Positions 1 through 12,007 of a DNA stretch of 64,000 nucleotides are shown one piece after another. Position 1 is the first letter of the stretch. Every line of letters begins with the position of its first letter. The stretch comes from Microbotryum silenes-acaulis. Its lineage: Eukaryota > Basidiomycota > Microbotryomycetes > Microbotryales > Microbotryaceae. The stretch is from NCBI GenBank assembly GCA_003665825.1, contig QPFY01000013.1:992001-1056000 (forward strand), in the 5' to 3' direction. Made by a program: the position numbers and the translations under genes. The notes below the pieces were generated by a model, which saw nothing but the letters and a program-made list of their open reading frames with translations, was not told the origin of the DNA and did not search any database.

Positions 1-2627
1 GAGAGGTGCGTCGATGATGCGTCCATCTCATTCGATGAAAAGGCGTGGCTCATCAATGCGTCTGAAGAGAACGCAAGCGTATTCGGTGCAGTATTCGAAG
101 TTGATGGTAAAGGCATAGCGAGGTATTGCGAGAAAAGGCCTAGATCCTCCTGCGCGGGCACGGCGGGTGGTTGAGCCTCGATCCCTTGTTGGGCGTTGTT
201 GGCTGTGGAAACTTCGGTGCGTGCGGGTGGAGAATCCTCCATTCGCATCGTTTGCAGTCGCTCCTCAAGCGACGTGATGAGCTCGGCATTGTCGGGCCAG
301 GACCATCCGATCATCTTTAGTCCCGCGAGGATCTGTTAAGGATACACAACATATGAGCAGCCAGCGCATAGCAAGCACCGAAAGACATCGCGTGAGCTCA
401 CCGTTTGCAGATCCGAAATCCTATCTTCCCGGCTGATGCCATCCTCGTGCGCCAAATCAAGCAGCACGTCGGCCCAGATGTCAATCCGTTCGTGTTGTAT
501 ATGGGTCAAGTACGCAAGACTGGCCGGTGTATCAACGCACGCCGCGACCCCCCTCGCGGCTCTCATGAGCGCACGTTGCGCATGTCCTTTGAGTACTTGC
601 AAGCGATCACGCGTCCGTCGCTTCTCCGCCGTCATCGCCGTCACGTCCATGAGCGACAAGCGCCGTCGGAGTTCAATGCTCAGAGGAAGCACGAGCCCGG
701 CCCATGCGAAGCGCAGCGTGTGGCTGCATAGCGTCATGATGTAGCGGCTCTTGGTCTCGGCGTCATGGGAATAGGCGCGGGCCCTCGTGGCCTCCGGTGT
801 CAGGCTCAGCGGGATTAGGGCCAAAATGGAATGTTGGAGATGGTCCAGTAAGTCGAGTTGGGACAGGTAGTTTGCGACGAACACTTCGTCCAGTGGTCGA
901 TTCCGCACCCAACCTGAAGAATTTGCGCGCGCTCAAGTGCGATCAGCAACGGGTAGAATGACGCCGACCACGCTTATCGAACCATTTATACTCACTACCT
1001 GCGACATGCTCGGAACACTCTCGAGCCATCTTTGCGACGTGGGACAAGTACGAATTCGTGAAGCCATAAAATGTGGGCATTGGGTCACGCCCAACTCCAT
1101 TTTTGATATGACGGAACATGAATTCGATCGAGAGAGGTGTCGGACTGAGAAGTAAGGCGTCGTTGTCCGCGTCGACGCTGAGGAGTACGGGAAGTGGCCG
1201 GCGGTGTCAGAAGAGTGCTCTACCAAGCACAAAGTCAATCCATGCTTGTGCTTACAAATGTGATCGCCGACCCATTCGAAGTGCTGATAAGGACTCTCGC
1301 ATCTGATGTGGAAATTCAAAATTAGTGCCTGGTCCTCTGCAGGACAAATTCGGCAGATCGAAGGGCGATCCAAAACGCAGCTCACCATCAGAGCCGACCA
1401 TCCAGGGTGTTTCATAAGACCTGTCACGCCCCCACCAATCGTATCTCGCTCGTCAAGCAACGTCCGCAGGTGCGTTACAAATGCGCTGACATAAGGCACT
1501 CCCTTCTTAGTGTCGGTGCGAGACTCGAGAATGTCGAGCAAATGACAGCTCGCCATCGTCTCCTCCGAGGCCTCGACCAGCGTGCCTCGTTCCCATGCCA
1601 ACTGCACCGCCTTGACTTGCATCTTTTCGCACACCGCATCGCGCCGAGCACCAAAGGCTTGTAGGTCTGGACGTTCCTTGAGGCTCTGCGATGTGAATGC
1701 CTCGAATGCCGGCGCTGGAGGTCCGTCGCCGAGGATGTACGGATGCGACGACAGTCGGGAAGTAAGCGCCATGATCGTATAAGCAAGGACTTCGGCCTGT
1801 GGCGGCAATGCAGAGAGCCTTCGTCCCGACTCTTCGAACGCGGACATAAGACGTGCTTGAGGAATCACAGAGAGCCAGGATTGGGGCAGCTCCTGCCAAA
1901 GTCCGAGGAGATGGGCCACAAGCTCGCCCGACAGCTGCATCTGAGCCAAGCGGGAATCGAGATCTTTGGTCGAGAAGCTCGGTAGTAACAAAACTTCTCT
2001 TGAGCTAGAAGGTATCGAAGGCTGGCTTAGTGGGGTCGACGAAGTTTGTGTAGTCCGCCAGGCCTGGCTGTCGGCCACTGGAGCAGAATCCAACGAGCTT
2101 GTCTCCATCGCGCCAAACGTTGCCCTAGTACCCAGCGTGGACATCAGGATAAAGTTTCACCGCAAGAACACTGAGCCGTAACTCACCTCGCTTGCTCGAT
2201 CCTGCGACCCGTCCTGCCCGTGGGCTTCTTTCGAATCACCGGGGTGCTCGTGCATCTACCGGCGCACAGTTCAGGAACGAGGTCAGTCCAAGAGATTCAA
2301 AAGACCTCCAAGTCGTACCAGCTTGCAAGGGACCATTACTTGCATTATCCCCTTGTCCAGACAGCGACTGCAGCTTCCGGGAGGAGGCACAGGAACGCAG
2401 AGAACCCGTCTCAATCGACACGAGTCGCACGACGGCAGCTTGCGTCGCTTGCCTACCAGAGGCGCCTTCTTGCTAATCGCAAGCGATGCGGGTGTTTGTG
2501 ACTCAGCTTGAGGTGTCGGCGCAGTGGAGCTATCGGACTCGGTGCCGGTCGCTGCAGTTGAGGCGCAGGCGGCCGGAGATGCCGACGTCGACGCGACCGA
2601 CGCGGACGTGGATCCGTCTTCGTCCAT
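1..2627 (-). CDS. Zn2Cys6 fungal transcription factor A (3' end off window)
   Basis: Predicted nuclear DNA-binding regulator. Exons on the minus strand: 2627-2344, 2255-2187, 2124-1386, 1302-1256, 1177-999, 913-402, and 332 to beyond base 1; all joins keep phase. The binuclear zinc cluster is C-x2-C-x6-C-x8-C-x2-C-x6-C, starting in exon 1 (CDSCRLRRVLC) with its sixth Cys as the first residue of exon 2 (CTSTPVIRKK), followed by a basic linker. Intron 1 must use a GC donor (GCAAGT at 2343-2338) to supply that Cys. A GTG codon lies in frame upstream, but ATG at 2627 is the sensible start. The middle region resembles the regulatory domain of such factors but I recognise no named family. It is a tandem paralogue of the gene at 3841-6616. 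No stop is seen before base 1, so the C-terminus is missing. Target genes are unknown. Confidence 0.82.
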
Positions 2628-3173
2628 TTTCACGAGTTGAGTTCGAGGTACCGCGGACTTGGGGAGAGAAGATCGCCCCTTCGATGCGATGACTTGAATG
2701 CAAACCTACTCCGAACTCGGTCAGAATGATGGCACGGTCGAGGAAGAACACCCGCGGCACGAGTGAAGTAAGTCCGTGGGGATGGGGCGATGAAATAATT
2801 GCCGTGGCCCGTCCAAGTCAACTCAGTTCGTTATTCGGCTCCCGCGGCATCCGCGCGTGAGCCGGGACACTGGTCGAGCAAACTCTAATTTGACGGCCTT
2901 GGGCAATTCGAATCAGCACTTTGAGTCTCAGATGCAGGTCAGATCGTGCAGCAACTCAGTACGATCAGAAGCTAATAAATCACAAAGCTCAATTCACACC
3001 CTGGTGCTGACATGTCAGGCCCGTCTGAACTCGGTATTTCCAGCACCGGCTCCATCGCGCCGCCGCCGTCGATGGAGCCGTCGATGTCGGCAAAGCTCTG
3101 TCAAATCCGCGGCCTGCGCGCGATCGCCTGGCGCCAGCTGCACAGCCTCGGGCCGCTTATCGTGCCCTGTGCC
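2628..3173. other. Intergenic region upstream of factor A
   Basis: This is the presumed promoter of factor A. A plus-strand ATG reading frame starts at 3012 (MSGPSELG) and would read across the insertion site at 3173 if the element at 3174-3776 were absent. It has no recognisable domain and later overlaps the 3' end of factor B on the other strand, so I do not call it a gene. Confidence 0.4.
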
Positions 3174-3776
3174 AAGGTCAGATCACCGCCAGATCAGATC
3201 AGATCTGATCTGAATTTTTCTGATTCTGCCTTGATTGATCTGATCTTGATCTGAGCTGAGCAGATCAATTTGATCTGAGACATGAAATTGCCTAATTTGG
3301 CGCAGAGAGACTCCTACATGTCTACATGTTGGAATCTTCATCTTCTTCCTCCACAACCTCATCCTCATCCTCATCCTCATCATCCTCCAGAGTGATCACC
3401 TTGCTAAGCCGCCGCTTTTTGGAGGAGCTCCCCACTTTTATGAGTGGATTGGGTCGCATGATCCCTATGAGAAAGTGTTTGCAATGAGTCAGCACTTGAC
3501 ACTGCAACGAAGGCCTATCAGAGGAGGAATACACCCTGTAGTAACTCTGTGACGCGGGGCCGACACCCAACTTGATGCGGCGGCGATGCCAGATGGCAGA
3601 TGGCGCGATCCATTCTCGCTCATGACCAGGTGCGCCGCAGGTGGCATTTCAAATCACAATGGCACCATCTTTGTACCGCCTACTTTTGGATTTTTTTCCT
3701 CGAGGCTTGATTGATCTGAACTTGATCTGACCCCTGTCAGATCAGATCAGATCTGATCTGATCTAATGCGGACCCT
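3174..3776. mobile_element. Small non-autonomous insertion element with GATC-palindrome ends
   Basis: A 603-bp segment is flanked by an exact 11-bp direct repeat, TGCCCTGTGCC, at 3163-3173 and 3777-3787, as expected of a target-site duplication. Each end carries the same palindromic block, AGATCAGATCAGATCTGATC (about 3191-3212 and 3739-3760). Just inside lies a 24-nt direct repeat beginning CTTGATTGATCTGA (near 3231 and 3706). The core is short and has only an 82-aa acidic minus-strand frame (3322-3570) with no transposase motif. A MITE-like non-autonomous DNA transposon is the best reading. The family is unknown and the exact termini are uncertain by a few bases. Confidence 0.55.
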
Positions 3777-3840
3777 TGCCCTGTGCCCACCTTGACGTGT
3801 GTTGCATTCCACTTGCCTTTTATCTCAAGGACCCCTTTCA

Positions 3841-6616
3841 TCAGCTCCATCGAGGCAAAAACAGATTCATGCCCGTCCCATCGTCAAGCATCTGGTTGAA
3901 CTCGTCGCCGAACGAGCTCCAGCTCGGGTCCGAACCTACTCCCGCAGTCAGCGGGAGGATGGGCTGGACCATCCTCTGATCGGGTCGAGACCCAGCCACG
4001 TTGGTGATTGGGCCATATTCCATCGACGCAGGCGAAGCAGAGAAACTGCTCGTCGGAGTGGCTGATGTGACTCCTGTGCTAACTTGTGGAGGAAAAGGCG
4101 TTGCGAGGTATTGCGAGAAGGTGCAGAGGTCGTTCCCACCCGCTTGGGCGGCGTTTCCTACTCCACTTGCTTGAGGGGTCGAGATCGACGTGATCGCTGC
4201 TGCTCGCGCCCTTCCAGAATCACCAATCTCCATCGAATTTAGACGCTCTTCGAGTGATCCGATGAGCTGAGCATTGTCGGGCCAGGACCAGCCAATCATC
4301 TTGAGACCGGCGAGAATCTGCACGAAAGAACTCAGTGAGCACCTCGACCAAGCTGTAGCTTTGCCGGCAACGAGTTGTGGAGACTGACCGTTTGCAAATC
4401 CGAGAACTGCTCTTCTTGGCTGATCATGTCGTCGTCGCGGGTCGAGTCGAGCAGCACATCGGCCCAGTTGTCGATCCGCTCCTGTTGAACATGGGTCAAG
4501 TAGCCCAAACTCGGCGGCGAGTCCAAACAGGCAGCAATCATTCTCGCTCCCTTGACGAGCCCTTGCTGGGCGTGCCTCCGCAGCAGCAGAAGACGATCTC
4601 TAGTACGCCGTTGCTCGGGAGACATCGTGCCGACCTCCATCATGGAAAGGCGTCTTTTGAGGTCGGTGCAGAGCGGGAGGATGAGGCTTGCCCAAGCGAG
4701 CCGTAGGGTGTGGATGCAAGAAGTCATGATGTACCGGCGCTCGGTCTCAAAAGGAGCGGGCAAAGCATGCGCGCTTGTTGCGGCCGGTGAGAGGCTGAAT
4801 GCGATTCGTTCCGACAGCAGTAGCAGCAGCCGTTCGAGTGAGTCGAGTTGCGCCAGATACTTCGAGACGAAGGCCTCGTCGAGCGGTCGATTACGTACCC
4901 AGGCTACATCAGCGGACAGATTAGGCAAGATCAGCTCATTGCACTCCCAAACTTTTGCACGAGCAAAGTTTCAAAGACGAGTGATCGACTTACTTCCCGT
5001 CACGCGGTCCGTGCACTCGCGAGCAAGACGTGCGACATGGTACATGTAAGGTCGCATGGGCCGGAAGAAGAGCGATACCGAGTCTCGGACATCGATGTCG
5101 TCAACGGTTTGAAGCAATGCTTCCTCGATTGACGGAGGCACGGGTCCGACAAGGATCTCATCGTCCATGCCGTTGCTGGACAGGCAGATGATTCGAAGAG
5201 TCCAGTAAGTTGGTCGCCAAGCAAGATATATGCGCATACATTGACATACAAGTGCGAGCGCCCGCCTGTTCTAAGCGCCGCTAAAGCCTCTCGCATCTGG
5301 AAAACTCAGAGGAAGATCAGCTGGCGAGGCTTTGCTCGCGTTGAACGGTCCGACTGACCATTAGCGCCGCCCACCCAAGTGGTTGATGAATGATCTTGCC
5401 CATTCCACCGGTCGTGTCTCGCTCGTCAAGCAACGTCCGCAGGTGCGTCACAAAGGCACTGACATAAGGCACTCCCTTCTTGGCGTTGGTGCGAGACTCG
5501 AGGATGTCGAGCAAGTGGCAGCTCGCCATCGTCTCCTCCGAGGCCTCGACCAACGTGCCTCGTTCCCATGCCAACTGCACCGCCTTGGCGCGCATCTTTT
5601 CGCACACCGCATCACGCCGGGCACCGAAGGCTTGCAGGTCCGGTCGTTCCTTGAGGCTCTGCGATGTGAGTGACTCGAACGCTGGCGCCGGCGGTCCGTC
5701 GCCGAGGATGTACGGATGCGAAGACAATCGTGAGGTGAGGGCCATGATTGTGTAAGCGAGCACCTCAGCTTGGGGAGGTAAGCTTGAGAGGCGTCTCCCC
5801 GACGCTTCGAACATTGTCGTGATTCGTGCCCGAGGAAGTAGGGGCAACCAGGATTGGGGAAGGGCTTGGTATAGGCCTAGTAGATGGGCGACGAGTTCGC
5901 CTGATAGTTGGGTCAAGCCGAGGCGAGAATCCAGATCGTTGGCTGAAACTGTCGGCAGCGATGAGGATGCTCCCATAACGCTGGGAATCTTGTCGGCCAA
6001 GGTAAACGTTGATGAGCCTAGCCAGGGTTGATTTTCAGCTGGGGCCGAGTTCGGAATTCCAGCCTCGGTGGCGCCAAACATTGCTCTGATCCAGAATCGA
6101 AAAGAATGAGTCAGTCCAGATCATTTGTGCGCACGATTATGATAGGTGAAATGTAGCTAACCGTGCCTCCTCAATGCGCCTGCCCGTCCTTCCCACGGGC
6201 TTCTTCCGGATAACCGGAGTACTTGTGCATCTACAGTAGTGGGGCCGATCAAGCTCGAGATCAGGTGCAGGAACGCTGCGGGTCTAAGCTGATCCAGCCG
6301 GAAGGTACCGAGCCCAGTCAAAATGAAGTTCTACATACATGATTCCCTTTTCCAAGCATCGACTGCAGCTACCCGGAGGGGGCACGGGTACGCAGAGCAC
6401 TCGACGAAGCCGGCATGAATCGCACGATGGCAGCTTGCGGCGCTTCGTCCCAGTGCTTGCCTTCTTCTGAGCTCCACTGAAAGAAGGGGTCGGAGCTTCA
6501 GATTGGACTGCTTGTGGAGGCTGATGCGTCGCTTCCAGGGCTGCAGATCCCGTCGCGAACGGCGCCGGCGAAGTCGAGGCCGAGGCTGACGTCGAGGCGA
6601 CCGGGGTCTGATCCAT
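3841..6616 (-). CDS. Zn2Cys6 fungal transcription factor B
   Basis: Complete paralogue of the upstream-named factor A, 764 aa in seven exons: 6616-6339, 6230-6162, 6085-5359, 5296-5250, 5175-4994, 4903-4389, 4317-3841. The zinc cluster uses Cys65, 68, 75, 84, 87 and 94. The last Cys is encoded by exon 2, as in factor A, but here intron 1 has an ordinary GT donor. A GTG triplet lies in frame upstream, but ATG at 6616 was chosen. The 3' half of exon 3 (about 5400-5740) is nearly identical to factor A, whereas exons 4-5 are strongly diverged. The C-terminus is acidic and Ser/Pro/Gly-rich, compatible with an activation region. It probably acts as a nuclear transcription regulator. No pathway can be inferred from the neighbours. 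Confidence 0.85.
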
Positions 6617-8110
6617 CGTGTATTGAGCCACGTCGAAGCCTCTATAGCTTCCTATACAGCGTTCTGAGTATGTGATGGGCTGATCGGCGGGTTCGCGTGG
6701 GTCAGAGACAGGGGAGAGAGGGTGTGCGTGATTCGCAAGTGGTGCCCGTGAAGGTGGTCAGCCGAACCTGCCCGGGGCGCCAGTGGGGCCGGGCTTCGCC
6801 GCTCAGACCATTTGATCGGCTGCTCGGGCTTGCTTACGAGACACTGCACAGCCCGTAAGGTGCCATTGAGACTTCGGTAATGAGATATTTGGGCCTTCTC
6901 CGAAACCAAATGAAATTATGAGTTCTATTCTAAATCTGAAATCTACTTTGGCGAAAAATGGTGTTCAAGGGGGGTAGTTTACGAATCCAGTCAAAAGATG
7001 CGGAAAGGAGTCGATGGCGACTGCAGTGCATTTACTGCGGAGCCTGATATCAATGAGCGCGTCCTCACCAGGTCTACCGGCGCATACTGGCATACCTAGC
7101 ATATACCTACAGTTTTTGTAGTTGCAGAGGTAGATACGGCTGCTTCATAGAGGTATGCTGAAGCGAGCAAGAATACTTCAATCTGATACAGCCGGCGCGA
7201 GGCTGCAATGGCGGAGCGCATGACTCACTTGGAGTCCGCCTGCGTCACCCCCATTGCGGCAGCCAACACGAAGCCAACGATAAGCGTCTTGATCTTTATG
7301 GTGTACAGCTGTTCGAACCATGCGTAAGCGTATGTTCCGATGCTTCGAAGAGACCGGTGGAATGTAGGTTGAGACGAAAAGAGAAGTGGAGAATGGTCTC
7401 GGAGTCACAGCTTGGGCGGCACGTTATTGCCAAGCCTTTGTAGTAGGGGCCCGACAACTTTCTCATACCTAGGCGCCAAATCCTTGGGGTCTTGCGATCA
7501 GAGTGTTGGAGGGAAAAGGAAGCATAATACCGATGTGTAAGAACTGTCCCCTTGAAGACAGGATCGCTCGAGAGTGCCTAGGAGCTGTTCTTTAGCGCTT
7601 CAGCATCAGCGGTCTGGTGGTGTTGATTGGCCAATGGTGGTAGACCCGTGGAAATTCTTTTGATCCTGAGTGAGCGTGCAAAAGTGGCTTTTCCTAGATG
7701 TCAGAAAGCACGCCTTCAAGTGGCCGAAGACTCTCTCGTGCACACGTCAACATCGAGAGAGGGGCGGCCAATTCAGCGCAGCCAGCGAGCCGAGGGATTA
7801 TCTGGCATTCAGGCTTCGCGATTGGAGACATAGAAAAGGTCTACCGGTCCCTAAATAGGTAGGTGTCTGTTAGGTTTTACTTTATAATCAAATAATACCC
7901 GAGGGAAGGGGAGTCATGGAATCAGCGAGAGTCTGAACTCGATCATGAGCGAGCTGCGCAGAAGCGGTCCGTGCTCGTGCTTACTCACCCTTCCTTCTCC
8001 CCGGAAAACCAATCGGCAGCGCAGGAAGGTCTTGAAGGCGATGGCGCTCCTAAGATGGGCACTTACCTCATCCTCAAGCCCTATGCGTCACATAGGGTAG
8101 CAACGCTGAG
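6617..8110. other. Intergenic, 1.5 kb, no supported gene
   Basis: Only short unconserved frames are present. A minus-strand stretch at 7230-7300 encodes a signal-peptide-like run (KIKTLIVGFVLAAAMGVTQA) ending at a plausible GT donor, but no in-frame ATG precedes it. I see no RNA gene or repeat here. Confidence 0.4.
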
Positions 8111-9421
8111 ATGACTGAATCGACTAGGAATACAACTTCTCGTACCACCTGGCGCCTTAAAAAGTATTCGTGTGCGTACGCCGCGGGCTCGGAGCGACCG
8201 ATCACCATCCCAGCCCCGAGATTAGGCCCGTGCTCCAGCCCGTCGATCCTGTCCTCGACCACGAGTGCCAGTGGATACCAAAGCGACAATAGTACACGCA
8301 CACAAAACCAGCGTCAAGCTCTGGAATGGGTTCACTGGTGAGTGTAGAAGGCGACATGTCTGGCGATCGTACCGCCAGTTGCTCTGAGTGAGCGTGCGAG
8401 GCTAACGAAGCCGCCCGCTCACTGCAGCTCGGACCCGGGGCTGTTATGCGAGCTCACAACGCCGTCCTCGACGCTCGGCTCTACTTTGGCTTCCTCCGAC
8501 AGTCCAACGTTGCGAATACTCTTTCAGCCACTGCATTCAAACCAATCCACACAATCGACCCTCATGTACCAGGACCTTGACCTCGCCTCCTTTGCATCAC
8601 CTCAAATCGAAGCTATTTGCCCGCCTGACGAGCTCGCGATTAGAGCTGTCTACAAAGCTTCGATGGTCGGTATTCGGTACTTTAGCGCTGAACGGAAGCT
8701 GGCCAGCATCAAGCGATTCCAACTCAACTTTGAAAACCACGAAGAGGTCTTGCAATTCCTGGATGCGACCAAGGCTTGGATTCCGGCTAAACCGAGCAGC
8801 GACACGCAGCCATCGTCCTCGAGGGCGCGGATGACTATCCGGCACACTCGAACCACTCAAGCTCCGATCGTTCCCACGCCCTGCGCCCCAGCTACCCCGG
8901 TCACTGCTGGTCAACTTGACGAGTCAAAAGTTTACCTGGCGGCGGGCTCATCTCGAGCCGACGTCGGCCGATCCGAATCAGGGGGGAACTCCTGGCCGCG
9001 ACCCATTCCGACTTCAAGCCATGCCCAAAATTGGCGTTATACGCAGCATTTGGCTCCAAGTGCTCAATTTGCTGTGTCCGGGGGAGCGGAGCAAAGCAGG
9101 ACCGATCCAACACCTACCTCGAGCTTGAACCTACATCTCGGTTCAGATTCGATGACTCGCTTGGATCGAATGCTGCCTCGGTTGCGCGGAGCCTTGCGTG
9201 CCCCAGAAGAGGAGCCGAGCGCGCGCGGCCCCGACTCCGAGTGGAATGATGTCCGTGCAGAGGGCGATCAGCACCGCGACATCGAAAGCGCAAACGAGCT
9301 GGCTGAGTTGGACGATGCAAGTTTACTCGACGTGATCAACAACATCATCCAGGAACCTGGCTTTGAGAAGCTTGTTGAAAGGGTCAATGGGCTTTTGCAG
9401 TGTTCAGACGGTCGGACGTAA
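8111..9421 (+). CDS. REC114: Rec114-like meiotic recombination protein (tentative)
   Basis: Predicted 406-aa protein from two exons, 8111-8337 and 8428-9421, joined in phase across an 89-nt intron with a GCTAAC branch site. Rec114 proteins have an N-terminal PH-like domain, a disordered middle, and a short C-terminal helical region that dimerises and binds Mei4 to support Spo11 double-strand breaks. Here the N-terminus has WRLKKYSCAY and ALEWVH, and the domain would end in IKRFQLNFENHEEVLQFLDA. The middle is Ser/Pro/Thr-rich. The C-terminus is LLDVINNIIQEPGFEKLVER, which fits the helical module. The match rests on layout and a few motifs, because the family diverges fast. The stop lies in a GTAAGC context, so a further 3' exon is possible. 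An unrelated lineage-specific protein is the alternative. Confidence 0.42.
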
Positions 9422-10069
9422 GCACCAACGCTTGTCGCGGCCGAGGCCGTCCAATGCCGTTGGAAGCGTACATGCGTTTTCAGTTAGCCTCAGTACAATC
9501 GCTTCGAAAATGTGAAAACCCGTTTTAGTTGTAAAATAGGCGGGGTGTGTACCACTTCTTTCTCTCGTTGAGCACTGTAATGGTGCTGTATTTCGCAATA
9601 GCTAGCCCGTCTTCCTGTTGGAGCGAAGATACTCAAGCTCGGCCAGGCAAGAGATCGCACCCGATCAGACGTGAGAAGCGAAGAGATGCTGCAATGTCAG
9701 TGTCAGATATGTCTCTAACGAGCGCGACTGGAATGGAGCACGGATCTCTAGTGGATTTCCCGGGCGGACCACCCGCCGGTGTGTCGTCCTTTGGCCGGTC
9801 TACGCTCGAGGTCCGTGCCACGACCGTACGTCGTGTGCTGAAAGTAACGCTGCGCTGTTTCGAAGTGGGGCTGCACCAACACGAATATCTGTGCTTCCTT
9901 CTCCCCCATCCTGCCCATCACTACTTCAACGCGGCACCACGAACATCAAGATCCGATCTGAACCTCTACACTCGTCTTCTCGTACTGCGCGGGCCGTGGA
10001 AGCTTTGCAATCACGAGGACTCCTGAAGCCGCGCTGCGGGGTGTACCGTCCCGAGCCCCGGCATCGACG
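9422..10069 (+). other. Intergenic, 0.65 kb
   Basis: Probably holds the 3' flank of the Rec114-like gene and the promoter of the next gene. A GTG-initiated frame (9547-10026) is not supported by any motif. Confidence 0.35.
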
Positions 10070-11868
10070 ATGCCCACGAGGACACGCTTGAACCGTGAAT
10101 CTAGCGAATCTCTCATCGACTCTCAGATTTCTAGACTAAGAGGACCCCAGTACAAAGCGGGGGTATCTCGTCGCGCGTCGATTCGCCGAACGCAGCTCAG
10201 CAGGATCGATGATCATCCCACGCCGAACGAGGCGCCGGTGCGGCTCGCGCCTCGCGCGCGGGTGCGGGTGCGAGTGCCTTCTCCCTCTTCTGCTTCTAAT
10301 GATTCGTACAAGTACACGTCTCGAGATCAATCCTGGGGTCGGCCGTTCTTCAAGCCGGGTAGAGGAACGAGGGCGCCCGCAGGGATGGAGCAACCCCTCT
10401 TGCCCAAGGAGGAGAAGCGAGCCTCGCATTCAAGCAAGAAGACGGGAAGATTGCGTTTCGAGGACGAATCGCCCCCTCCCACCATCGAGTTCCTCATGCG
10501 GGATCCGAACGTGACTGGGCAGACGCCGAGAGCAATTCCACCACCACTTCTCGCTCCGAATCGTGCGAGCTTGTCGTCAATCATCTCCAAAACCGTACGC
10601 TCGGCGCCCAGTTCACCGACAGATCAGTCCAAAGCGTCCACCTTTCGCGATAGTTTCATCGCCAAATTGATCCGGCCCATCAAAATCAAAACAAGCGGCG
10701 ACAAGCCAGTGTTTTCGTGCAATGTCGTTGACACATCTGAGACGAGTTCCATCACCTCCGACCGTTCAGCGACTGTCACACCACGAACGCCTGTTGCCTC
10801 GACGAGTACTGCAACAGTGCGACCTCCGAACTTGCGCAAGCAGGCATCGTCCGATTCGGCTACATCTTGGATTTCCACCTCGAAAAGGCTCACATGGCCT
10901 GTACCTCCCTCATCCGATGTGGACAATGCGGAGTCCTTCTCATCAAGCAATCACTGCCCCACAGCCCACGGCCCCTGGCATCCGGACCCGACAACCCCTG
11001 GTCCGAGCGGCTCAAGCGAGCTTGAGCTTGGCTCTGAATACGGAGACAAGGAACAAGCTTGGACGCGCTCTTTACGGACCCGGATGAGGACGCCGGTCTC
11101 GAATATGATGAAGGCTTCTTTGAAGCGGCGGGAAAGTACAACCTCGTTCATTTCCCGCGATGCTCGACCCAAGACGATGGCGGTCGAGTTTGCTAAAGAC
11201 TTGGGATTGTTGTCGTTTCCTTGTACTTTGGACGAGCTGGATTCGAGTCAGCGCGAGATGTAGGTCCCGACCTGAGATACTCCCGCACTCTGTTGCGCAG
11301 GAACCAGGAACCCTGATGTCAATTTTCTAAATTTTACAGAGCGTCGGGAGGCATCCCAGAGCTGCTCTGCAGTCTACTACTCTTCACTCGATCGACTTCT
11401 GCCGTCGACGTCAGTTCACCCACCCTCAGTTCGGAGCATCTGGGGACACGTCCCTCAATCGAGCAATTGCAATTTGTTCATCTCGTCCTTTCGACGTACG
11501 CCCTCTCGAATCGGGCTGAGCCACTCGCACCGAGGAAGACGGCGGTCGCACTGCACGCGTTCCCGGCTCCGACGCTCGCGGAAGGCGCAGCAAAACTATG
11601 CAATGAGGTCCGTCGGCTTCGGTTGACGGCGTCAACAAGGGTTCAAAAAACGCTTAGTGCGACGCCGGGCGAGACCACGGACGATGCGGATGTCAAGTTC
11701 GTCCTTACCGTCACTGGCATAGCGATGATTGAAGGGTCGCCCGAGAGAGAGGAGTCATGGCTCGTCATCTTGACTAGTCGACGTGAACGCGATGCATGGG
11801 GTAGAGTACTCAAAGGAGCCGTTGCTGATGTGAGGAAGATGGAGAAGAGTCGTTCTCTGCACCACTGA
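10070..11868 (+). CDS. Unrecognised 572-aa protein
   Basis: Two exons, 10070-11259 and 11340-11868, join in phase (GAG AT|A) over an 80-nt intron, so the reading continues smoothly through LDSSQREIASGGIPELLCSL. The first two thirds are basic, Ser/Pro/Arg-rich and probably disordered. The C-terminal 200 residues look folded: a helical stretch (GIPELLCSLLLFTRSTS) and a final segment with alternating beta-like strands (VKFVLTVTGIAMIEGS, SWLVILTSRRERDAWGRVLK). That last segment could be a PH-like fold, because a strand-rich block ends in an RERDAW helix, but this is only a shape argument. It ends 139 bp from the convergent SART3/Prp24 gene. I do not recognise the family. Confidence 0.6.
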
Positions 11869-11979
11869 AGGACGAGGCCAGCATCTCGCACTGGAAGCGT
11901 ACTCAGCCCACTTATACCCCTCCGGATCTTAGGCACTCTCAACAGGTTATGTACGCTGATATTTGGTACATTATTTGCT

Positions 11980-11989
11980 TTTATTTATT
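11980..11989 (-). terminator. Poly(A) signals for the SART3/Prp24 gene
   Basis: Two overlapping AATAAA hexamers on the minus strand lie about 20-30 nt past the stop codon at 12008, in an A/T-rich patch between two convergent genes. Confidence 0.5.
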
Positions 11990-12007
11990 TAATGAGAAGC
12001 AAAGAAC

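Noticed and set aside
3012..3254. Plus-strand reading frame ending in the GATC element, possibly an interrupted gene
   Set aside because: No domain, and its continuation past the element overlaps the antisense of factor B; evidence is too thin.
7230..7300. Signal-peptide-like minus-strand stretch followed by a splice donor
   Set aside because: No in-frame ATG upstream and no recognisable downstream exon.
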